From positions 1 through 29,511 of the forward strand of contig DHUT01000070.1 in the NCBI GenBank assembly GCA_002409285.1: a DNA stretch of 29,511 bases, written 5' to 3'. Below the pieces are notes generated by a model. It was given only the letters and a program-made list of their open reading frames with translations. It ran no database searches and was not told where the DNA came from. Positions 15,211 to 21,606 of the stretch are shown one piece after another. A program made the position numbers and the translations under genes. Source of the DNA: Firmicutes bacterium UBA5227. Its GTDB lineage: Bacteria; Bacillota; Clostridia; Tissierellales; Sedimentibacteraceae. Numbering within the stretch: position 1 is the first letter of the stretch; each line of letters starts with the position of its first letter.

Positions 15211-15219
15211 CTGATTTAT
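15166..15219 (-). repeat. 9-bp tandem repeat across the ispG start
   Basis: Six copies of a 9-bp unit, read ATGAATCAG on the minus strand: three exact (15202-15210, 15193-15201, 15184-15192), two diverged inside the gene (GTTAATCAG, ATGGATCAA) and one upstream (ATAAATCAG, 15211-15219). The array encodes repeated Met-Asn-Gln and supplies several alternative starts. Confidence 0.85.
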
Positions 15220-15241
15220 AAATTCCTCCCTGTCAGTGATG

Positions 15242-16489
15242 TCATAATCTAAGTAATCTTAATATGTCCTTATAGGTTATAAATATCATGAAGCCCATTA
15301 ATGCAACAAAGCCTATAAAATTAACATAACCTTCTTTTTCCGCAGGTATTGCCTTGCCTCTCACAGCTTCAATAAGCAGTAACAATATTTTACTTCCATC
15401 CAGTGCCGGTATCGGCAGCAGGTTCATAAAACCAAGATTAATGCTTATAAATGCGGCAAGGTTCAAAAGAGAAAGTATGCCGTTTTCTGCAGCTTCTCCT
15501 ATCATTGAAATTACCATTACAGGACCGCCTAATGAATCGGTTCCTATCTTGCCTGTCAGAATTTGACCAATAGTTTTAAACATAAGCTCTATATAGTATA
15601 CCGTTTTATAAGCAGATGATGAAATTACCGTAATAAATGATCTTTCCAGTTGAGTATTAAATTTAACAGCAATCTGTTTCTCGGGAAGTACGTTGAAATC
15701 AAGCGTGCTTCCATCTCTGTCAACAGTTACTTTAACCTCCTTGCCACTTTCGGTAAGTTCAACCTGGTTTATAACATCATCCCAAGAATTTACAGAAACA
15801 TCATTTATTTTTGTAATCACATCTCCGTCTTTAATGCCTGCAACATAGGCAGGTGCAGTTACATCTGTGGGAGATACTGTTGTTGTTGTATTTCCGTCCT
15901 TCAGCTTTGAAGTTATACCTATAAGATTTCTATAGTTGTTATCAATCCTGGTCTCTCTGACCTGACCGTCCCTTTCATATGCAATAGTATAAAATGGGCT
16001 TTCATTGCCTGCTATTGCATATGAAATATCTTCCCATATGTATACTTTCTTACCGTTAATAGAAACTATCTTATCGCCGGTTCTTAATCCGGCTTCATAT
16101 TCATTAGAATCTTCAGCCAGATAATCAATATGATTTCCATAAACTCCAAAAGAAAATGCAATTATTAAAAATAAAACGAGCGCAAGCACAAAGTTCATTA
16201 AAGGTCCGGAAAAAACTACCTGAAATCTTTGCCATATGGTCTTTGTGCTGAAGCTGGTTGATGTTCTCACATCTTCATCTTCTCCCTCCATCTGGCAAAA
16301 GCCCCCAATAGGCAATGCTCTTATTGAATAAATTGTTCCGTTTTTTTCTCTTTTATAAAGCAGCGGTCCCATTCCGATTGCAAATTCATATACTTTTATG
16401 CCAACTCTTTTGGCTGCCTTATAATGACCATATTCATGAATAAGAACTATCACAGAAAATACAAGAATTGATGAAATTAATGTCAGCAA
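15242..16489 (-). CDS. rseP: Site-2 zinc metalloprotease RseP/RasP
   Basis: 415 residues. A membrane-embedded protease that cleaves anti-sigma factors, signal-peptide remnants and other membrane substrates. HEYGH (18-22) in the first membrane segment and LDG (363-365, in NLLPIPALDG) near the C-terminal segments form the zinc site. Two PDZ-like domains lie between (about 118-180 and 205-265, the second with AGIKDGDVITKIN). The start codon is TTG at 16489, seven bases after GGAGGT; no better ATG exists. It directly follows cdsA with a 13-bp gap, where many Firmicutes have dxr in between. Confidence 0.95.
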   Translation of the reverse strand: MLTLISSILVFSVIVLIHEYGHYKAAKRVGIKVYEFAIGMGPLLYKREKNGTIYSIRALPIGGFCQMEGEDEDVRTSTSFSTKTIWQRFQVVFSGPLMNFVLALVLFLIIAFSFGVYGNHIDYLAEDSNEYEAGLRTGDKIVSINGKKVYIWEDISYAIAGNESPFYTIAYERDGQVRETRIDNNYRNLIGITSKLKDGNTTTTVSPTDVTAPAYVAGIKDGDVITKINDVSVNSWDDVINQVELTESGKEVKVTVDRDGSTLDFNVLPEKQIAVKFNTQLERSFITVISSSAYKTVYYIELMFKTIGQILTGKIGTDSLGGPVMVISMIGEAAENGILSLLNLAAFISINLGFMNLLPIPALDGSKILLLLIEAVRGKAIPAEKEGYVNFIGFVALMGFMIFITYKDILRLLRL

Positions 16490-16502
16490 TATTTTACCTC
16501 CG

Positions 16503-17270
16503 TTACAGGAAATGTCGGATAAAGTAATAAACCGTAGGAGCCACGAAAAGTACGCTGTCGAATCTGTCTAATATTCCTCCGTGTCCCGGTAGTATTTTTC
16601 CAAAATCCTTTATTCCGTTTTCTCTTTTAATTTTTGAAGCAGCAAGGTCACCAACCATTGAAAAGACAGATGCACTCACACTAAATATTATAATGTAAAT
16701 ATATTTATTTATTCTTAAATAATTAAAATAGATAAGTGATAAGATGACACATCCTATTATTCCTCCCAAAGCGCCTTCAACAGTCTTATTAGGACTTACT
16801 TCAGGATATAGCTTGTGTTTTCCAACCATTTTTCCTGTAAAATAAGCACATGTATCTGAGCCGAAAGCAATAATGTATACAAGCCATACATATCTGGAAC
16901 CATTCATAAGCATCATGTGATACATGAAAAAAACAACATAGATTCCTATAAAAATTATTTCTGAAAGTTTTCTGACATCTGTTTTTTTGTTGAAAACAAA
17001 TATTAAAAAGTTCAGAGATATGTACAAAAACAGGAAGAAGTCAAAAAGGTGCTGATATTCTGTTGCATTTTCAATAAACAAAGCAATTGCAAATAAATAA
17101 TTAACAATAGCACCATAATCAAATCCATCATTAAAAAACACTTTTGAAAGTTCGTAAATTGCTATACATGTTATGCCAAAAAAAACAAAATCATATACTA
17201 TGCCACCAACGTAGGTTACATAAGCAATAAACGCGCCTCCCACAACTCCGGTAATAACTCTTTTTTTCAT
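16503..17270 (-). CDS. cdsA: Phosphatidate cytidylyltransferase
   Basis: 255 residues, a polytopic membrane enzyme that makes CDP-diacylglycerol from phosphatidate and CTP for phospholipid synthesis. Hydrophobic segments fill most of the protein. The CdsA signature is complete near the C-terminus: SKIKRENGIKDFGKILPGHG, continuing GGILDRFD. The ATG has only a weak site (GGTG). It follows uppS by 11 bp and precedes rseP by 13 bp. Confidence 0.96.
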   Translation of the reverse strand: MKKRVITGVVGGAFIAYVTYVGGIVYDFVFFGITCIAIYELSKVFFNDGFDYGAIVNYLFAIALFIENATEYQHLFDFFLFLYISLNFLIFVFNKKTDVRKLSEIIFIGIYVVFFMYHMMLMNGSRYVWLVYIIAFGSDTCAYFTGKMVGKHKLYPEVSPNKTVEGALGGIIGCVILSLIYFNYLRINKYIYIIIFSVSASVFSMVGDLAASKIKRENGIKDFGKILPGHGGILDRFDSVLFVAPTVYYFIRHFL

Positions 17271-17281
17271 AGCTGCACCGC

Positions 17282-18004
17282 CTAATTTCCGTATCTCCTT
17301 TTCCTGTTCTGAAAGTTCTCTATTGCTTTTAGAAGTTCTTGCTTATCAAAATCCGGCCACAATACTTCTGTAAAATAAAACTCTGTATAAGCAAGCTGGT
17401 ATAAAAGGAAATTGCTTAAGCGTTCTTCACCGCTTGTTCTTATAAGTAAATCCGGATCCGGCATATCACAGGTGTATAAATATTTTTTAAAACTTTCTTC
17501 ACTTATTTCATCTATATTAATTTTATTATTTTCATAATCATTGATTATTCTTTTTACCGCCGTAATTATTTCATTTCTTGAACCGTAGCTAAGCGCAATA
17601 TTAAAATGCAGTTTACTATTATTTTTTGTAAGTTCAATTGAACGATTAACTTCTTTTTTTGTTTTTTCAGGCAAATCATCAATATTACCCATTAGGGTTA
17701 TTTTTACACCGTTATTATGTAAATTATCCAGTTCCTTAACTACAAATTCAACCAGTAAATTCATAAGATAGTCTACTTCTTTTTTTTCTCTTCTCCAGTT
17801 TTCAGTTGAAAATGCATAAACCGACAAATATTTTATTCCAAGATCCGACGAATTTCTAACAAGCTCTGTGACTCTTACGGCACCTTTTCTATGCCCCTCT
17901 CTGACAGGCATATTATTTGTTTTTGCCCATCTCCTGTTTCCATCCATTATGACTGCAATGTGCTCCGGAATTATTCCGGTACACACTCTTTCTTCTAAAT
18001 TCAT
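17282..18004 (-). CDS. uppS: Isoprenyl transferase (undecaprenyl diphosphate synthase)
   Basis: 240 residues. A cis-prenyltransferase that builds the C55 carrier for cell wall synthesis from farnesyl and isopentenyl diphosphates. The active-site start HIAVIMDGNRRWAK, the YAFSTENWRR motif and the C-terminal PDPDLLIRTSGEERLSNFLL (with the RxSNFLL-type ligand) are intact. The start is the ATG at 18004 after GAGGA; an in-frame GTG at 18019 overlaps that site. The 144 bp before it carry a 7-bp tandem repeat and a hairpin, an interruption in an otherwise tight operon. Confidence 0.96.
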   Translation of the reverse strand: MNLEERVCTGIIPEHIAVIMDGNRRWAKTNNMPVREGHRKGAVRVTELVRNSSDLGIKYLSVYAFSTENWRREKKEVDYLMNLLVEFVVKELDNLHNNGVKITLMGNIDDLPEKTKKEVNRSIELTKNNSKLHFNIALSYGSRNEIITAVKRIINDYENNKINIDEISEESFKKYLYTCDMPDPDLLIRTSGEERLSNFLLYQLAYTEFYFTEVLWPDFDKQELLKAIENFQNRKRRYGN

Positions 18005-18030
18005 AACTATCCTCACCACATAGTTTCATT

Positions 18031-18058
18031 ACAATTAACAATTAACAATTAACAATTG
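18031..18058. repeat. Four 7-bp tandem repeats upstream of uppS
   Basis: Four head-to-tail copies of ACAATTA (the last ACAATTG) at 18031, 18038, 18045 and 18052, placed 27 bp before the uppS start. Noncoding. Similar TTAACAATTA runs occur in intergenic DNA of other Clostridia, where they often flank small repetitive elements; I cannot tell if that is so here. Confidence 0.8.
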
Positions 18059-18098
18059 CATATTTCCGACTTCACGAAACTGACAGAAAATGTAACTC

Positions 18099-18121
18099 AG
18101 GCTCATGATATACATAAGCCT
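18099..18121 (-). other. Stem-loop between the small gene and uppS
   Basis: AGGCTCATG (18099-18107) and CATAAGCCT (18113-18121) form a 9-bp stem (one G-U type pair) with a 5-base loop. No U-run follows in either direction. It lies beside the ACAATTA repeats and may be a processing site or the remains of a small repeat element. Confidence 0.45.
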
Positions 18122-18148
18122 TCATTACAAACCAATATTCATTATAAA

Positions 18149-18334
18149 CTAATAATAGGAAACAAATAAAGTAATATATTTTTCGCCGATATCTTCCCTG
18201 ATTATATATGGTGTTTCTAAATTATTGAACTTTATGTTTGTTCCTGTTACCTTCTTTATATTAATAATCCTATTACTGCTTTCTTCAACAATTTTCAGAG
18301 CATCCTTCAGTGGATAACCTGTTAAATTATCCAT
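18149..18334 (-). CDS. Small unnamed protein, weakly PASTA-like
   Basis: 61 residues, no signal peptide. The start follows the frr stop by one base and has GAGG at a good distance within the frr end, so it is almost certainly translated. The first half (LTGYPLKDALKIVEE) resembles the start of a PASTA module, and the end (EKYITLFVSYY) a closing beta strand. I do not recognise the family. Its place between frr and uppS suggests a conserved accessory of this operon in the organism's relatives; no function is claimed. Confidence 0.65.
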   Translation of the reverse strand: MDNLTGYPLKDALKIVEESSNRIINIKKVTGTNIKFNNLETPYIIREDIGEKYITLFVSYY

Positions 18335-18335
18335 G

Positions 18336-18893
18336 TTAAACCTCTAAGATTTCTTTTTCTTTTTCCTTATATATATCATCCGTCAGCTTTATGTACTTGT
18401 CAGTAACCTTCTGAATTTCTTCTTCAGCTTTCTTAAGGTCATCCTTGGTTAATTCACTGGATTTCTCCATCTTTTTAAATTCTTCGATTGCATCTCTTCT
18501 TATGTTTCTGACTGCTATCTTGGAACTTTCGACTTCTTTTTTTACAAGCTTAATTAAATCCCTTCTCCTTTCCTCTGTTAAAGGCGGAATTACCAACCTT
18601 ATAAGTTTGCCGTCATTAGATGGGTTAATTCCTAAATCTGACGCTAATATGGCTCTTTCCACTTCTTTAACCAAACTTGAATCCCACGGCTGGATTATGA
18701 TTGACCTGGGTTCAGGTACAGATATATTAGCTAACTGACTAATTGGAGTCATTGTACCATAATAACTTACCTGAATTTTGTCAACCAGTTTTGGGTTTGC
18801 TTTACCGGCTCTGATGGATGCAAGCTCTTCCTTCAGAAAATTAATTGATTTTTTCATTGATTCTTCTGACTTATTCACTAAATCCTTATACAT
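18336..18893 (-). CDS. frr: Ribosome recycling factor
   Basis: 185 residues, the standard length. RRF splits post-termination ribosomes together with EF-G. The sequence shows the three-helix bundle and small beta domain pattern: SIRAGKANPKLVDKIQVSYYG, then LANISVPEPRSIIIQPWD, and the helical C-terminus with RRDLIKLVKKE. The ATG lies one base after the pyrH stop and uses GGAGG inside pyrH. It is followed immediately by a small unnamed gene. Confidence 0.98.
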   Translation of the reverse strand: MYKDLVNKSEESMKKSINFLKEELASIRAGKANPKLVDKIQVSYYGTMTPISQLANISVPEPRSIIIQPWDSSLVKEVERAILASDLGINPSNDGKLIRLVIPPLTEERRRDLIKLVKKEVESSKIAVRNIRRDAIEEFKKMEKSSELTKDDLKKAEEEIQKVTDKYIKLTDDIYKEKEKEILEV

Positions 18894-18894
18894 C

Positions 18895-19608
18895 TCATAC
18901 CTCCTTTATTATTGTTCCTATGTCGTCTCCCATTACAATTTTTTCGATATTTTCAGGCTGTTCTATTCCGAAGACTAATATAGGAATTTTATTATCCATA
19001 CATAAAGATGTTGCGGTTGAGTCCATTATTTTAAGACCCTTATTCAGAACATCTATGTATTTCAATTCATCATATTTTATTGAATCAGGGTTTTTATTAG
19101 GGTCATCGCTGTATACGCCATCCACACCATTTTTGGCAAGGAGAATAATATCCGCATTAATTTCTGCGGCTCTCAAAGCAGCAGTTGTATCTGTAGAAAA
19201 ATATGGATTTCCCGAACCACCGGAAAATATGACAACTCTGCCCTTTTCCAAATGTCTTACTGCTCTTCGTCTGATATATGGTTCAGCTATCTGTCTCATT
19301 TCTATGGCAGTCTGCAGTCTTGTTTCCACACCTATTTTTTCAAGAGCATCCTGCAAAGCCAAACCGTTAATTATTGTTCCAAGCATTCCCATGTAATCTG
19401 ATGTTGTCCTGTCCATTTCCTTTGCGCTTGCTCCACGCCAGAAGTTTCCTCCACCGACAACAACAGCAACTTCAACTCCCATTTCATTAACATTTTTTAT
19501 TACATTAGAAATTCTTGTTACTATTTCCGCATTAATACCGTAGCCCACATTCCCCGACAATGCTTCGCCGCTTATTTTTAATATTATTCTTTTGTATTTA
19601 AAGTCCAT
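18895..19608 (-). CDS. pyrH: UMP kinase
   Basis: 237 residues, amino acid kinase fold. PyrH phosphorylates UMP to UDP in pyrimidine nucleotide synthesis. Motifs include the N-terminal KRIILKISGEALSG, VVVGGGNFWRG, DYMGMLGTIINGLALQ and FSGGSGNPYFSTDT. AGGAGG is seven bases before the ATG, and part of this site can pair with sequence just after tsf. The order tsf-pyrH-frr is the usual one. Confidence 0.98.
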   Translation of the reverse strand: MDFKYKRIILKISGEALSGNVGYGINAEIVTRISNVIKNVNEMGVEVAVVVGGGNFWRGASAKEMDRTTSDYMGMLGTIINGLALQDALEKIGVETRLQTAIEMRQIAEPYIRRRAVRHLEKGRVVIFSGGSGNPYFSTDTTAALRAAEINADIILLAKNGVDGVYSDDPNKNPDSIKYDELKYIDVLNKGLKIMDSTATSLCMDNKIPILVFGIEQPENIEKIVMGDDIGTIIKEV

Positions 19609-19613
19609 CTCAT

Positions 19614-19683
19614 CCTCCTGAGCTTTTTTTGATTAAATGGAGAACCTGTTAAGCTCTCCATTACGATTCCATTCAACTCAGGA
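19614..19683 (-). promoter_or_regulatory. Intercistronic RNA structure that would cover the pyrH ribosome binding site
   Basis: Two nested pairings in the tsf-pyrH gap. The outer one pairs TCCTGAG (19616-19622) with CTCAGGA (19677-19683), 7 bp; on the RNA this takes up part of the pyrH AGGAGG (19614-19619). The inner one pairs AATGGAGA (19636-19643) with TCTCCATT (19655-19662), 8 bp. The far arm of the outer stem begins one base before the tsf stop codon. Function is inferred from geometry only. Confidence 0.5.
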
Positions 19684-20598
19684 TTAGTTGCCCATTTGTT
19701 TTGCAACTTCATCTGCAAAGTTTTCTGTTTTCTTTTCGATACCTTCGCCCACTTCAAATCTCTGAACTCCGGCTACCTTAACTGTCTTACCCATACTTTT
19801 TGCAGTATTTTCAATGTATTGCTTAACAGTTATATCTCCGTCCTTGACAAAAGCCTGCTCTAACAGACAAACTTCCTTAAGTTCTTTTTGAAGTCTTCCG
19901 TCAACCATTTTTTCAACTATATTTTGTGGCTTACCTTCATTTAAAGCCTGAGCTATCAATATTTCTTTTTCGTGTGCAATGAACTGTGCATCAACATCAT
20001 TGGTAGATATATACTTAGGATTCATGGCTGCAACCTGCATAGCCAGGTCTTTTCCCAATACTTCCAGCACTTCCCTGTCTCCCTCTGATTCAAGGGCAAC
20101 TATAACAGAAATCTTACCGCCTGCATGAATATAGGGAACAACCTTTCCTTCGTTAACTTTTTCAACAGCAAATCTTCTTACAGACATATTTTCGCCGATT
20201 TTTGCAATTTTATCAGTTAACGACTCCTGAAGTGTTTTCCCATCTTCAAGTTTTTCTGCTTTTAATGTTTCAACATCAGCAGGTTCACTATTCAAAGCTG
20301 TTTTGGCAACAACCTCTACAAAATTCCTGAATTCTTCATTTTTAGCAACAAAGTCTGTTTCAGAATTAACTTCTACAACAACACCTTTTTTACCATCATC
20401 TGATATCAATGCATATGTCAGCCCTTCTGCCGCTATTCTGTCAGCTTTTTTAGATGCTTTTGAAAGTCCCTTTTCTCTCAAATAATCTATAGCCTTTTCT
20501 ATATCTCCGCCTGTCTCTTGTAATGCTCTTTTGCAGTCCATCATACCTGCATTAGATTTTTCTCTCAGTTCCTTTACCATTGAAGCTGTTATTTCCAT
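19684..20598 (-). CDS. tsf: Translation elongation factor Ts
   Basis: 304 residues. EF-Ts releases GDP from EF-Tu. The family start EITASMVKELREKSNAGMMD and the TDFVAKNEEF motif are clear, followed by the two core subdomains and a dimerisation region. The ATG at 20598 is chosen because GGAGG lies just before it; a longer reading from a TTG at 20610 would start inside that site. It follows rpsB, separated by a terminator-like hairpin. Confidence 0.98.
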   Translation of the reverse strand: MEITASMVKELREKSNAGMMDCKRALQETGGDIEKAIDYLREKGLSKASKKADRIAAEGLTYALISDDGKKGVVVEVNSETDFVAKNEEFRNFVEVVAKTALNSEPADVETLKAEKLEDGKTLQESLTDKIAKIGENMSVRRFAVEKVNEGKVVPYIHAGGKISVIVALESEGDREVLEVLGKDLAMQVAAMNPKYISTNDVDAQFIAHEKEILIAQALNEGKPQNIVEKMVDGRLQKELKEVCLLEQAFVKDGDITVKQYIENTAKSMGKTVKVAGVQRFEVGEGIEKKTENFADEVAKQMGN

Positions 20599-20614
20599 TT
20601 TAACCTCCAAATTT

Positions 20615-20658
20615 AAAAAAGCAAGGTGTAAGGAAAAATTCCCTAACCCCTTACTTTG
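20615..20658 (-). terminator. Terminator-like hairpin between rpsB and tsf
   Basis: Minus strand: CAA and GTAAGG (20656-20658, 20649-20654 region) pair with CCTTAC and TTG (20628-20633, 20622-20624), followed by C and six U (20615-20620). An alternative inner hairpin, GGAA/TTCC (20632-20642), competes with it. It probably lets S2 be made in excess over EF-Ts and the genes downstream, or acts as an attenuator. Confidence 0.6.
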
Positions 20659-20663
20659 AATTT

Positions 20664-21434
20664 TTATTCTTCTATAATTTCTTCTTCAACTTTTTCCAAT
20701 TCTTCTTCTGTTACAGTATCTGTATCTTCAGGTTCATCATCTGTCATCTGAACACCCTGTTTGCCTTCAAGCACAGCATCTGCAATTGTAGATGTCAAAA
20801 GCTTTACAGCTCTTATTGCGTCATCGTTACCGGGAATTACATAGTCAACTTCATCAGGGTCACAATTCGTATCAACTATTGCCACAATAGGAATTCCCAA
20901 TTTCCTTGCTTCCTCAACGGCTATCTTTTCTTTTCTTGGGTCAACAACAAACAAAGCTCCCGGAAGTTTATCCATATTTTGAATTCCACCTAAGAATTTT
21001 TCAAGTCTATCAGCTTCATTTCTCAATTTAATAACTTCTTTTTTAGTTAAAAGATCAAATGTACCGTCTTCTTCCATCGCTTTTAATGAATTTAACTTGT
21101 CAATTCTTTTTCTGATCGTCTGATAGTTTGTAAGCATACCTCCAAGCCATCTTTGACTTACATAATGCATTCCGCATCTTGCAGCCTCAGCCTTTGTAGA
21201 TTCCTGAGCCTGTTTTTTAGTTCCGACAAACAATATGTCTTCTCCGTTTGCCACAACCTCCTTAATGAAATTGTAAGCTTCATCCACCTTATCGCTTGTT
21301 TTCTGTAAGTCTATTATATAGATGCCATTTCTTTCTGTAAAAATGTACTCAGCCATTTTAGGGTTCCATCTTCTGGTCTGATGACCAAAATGAACACCTG
21401 CTTCAAGCAATTTTTTCATGCTTATTATAGCCAT
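20664..21434 (-). CDS. rpsB: 30S ribosomal protein S2
   Basis: 256 residues. S2 is a late-binding small-subunit protein. The family start MAIISMKKLLEAGVHFGHQT fixes the ATG at 21434, seven bases after AAAGGAGG; a longer in-frame reading to a GTG at 21497 is leader sequence. Further motifs are NGIYIIDLQKT, GTKKQAQ and RWLGGMLTNYQT. The C-terminus has an acidic tail (about 235-256). It starts the cluster rpsB-tsf-pyrH-frr from its own promoter. Confidence 0.98.
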   Translation of the reverse strand: MAIISMKKLLEAGVHFGHQTRRWNPKMAEYIFTERNGIYIIDLQKTSDKVDEAYNFIKEVVANGEDILFVGTKKQAQESTKAEAARCGMHYVSQRWLGGMLTNYQTIRKRIDKLNSLKAMEEDGTFDLLTKKEVIKLRNEADRLEKFLGGIQNMDKLPGALFVVDPRKEKIAVEEARKLGIPIVAIVDTNCDPDEVDYVIPGNDDAIRAVKLLTSTIADAVLEGKQGVQMTDDEPEDTDTVTEEELEKVEEEIIEE

Positions 21435-21535
21435 AATATTTCCTCCTTTTGTTTTTACCTCCAGAATTTTCATTTCATGCAAAAGACCTTTCGGCACAAC
21501 TCCTGCATAATCAAAATCCGTGCGTAATTACGTTC

Positions 21536-21564
21536 AGTATAACACAGCCTATTTTATTTGGCAA
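21536..21564 (-). promoter_or_regulatory. Sigma-A promoter for rpsB
   Basis: Minus strand: TTGCCA (21559-21564), 17-bp spacer ending TGTG, TATACT (21536-21541). Start site near 21529 and a leader of about 95 bases that contains a CGTAATTACG palindrome and two GGAGG-like sites. Confidence 0.65.
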
Positions 21565-21606
21565 TAATTAATTGTAGTTTTGTTACATTGTTTCATTTTT
21601 TATATA

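Noticed and set aside
21435..21497. N-terminal extension of S2 beginning at a GTG
   Set aside because: It has no suitable ribosome binding site, and the standard S2 start MAIISMK has a strong one.
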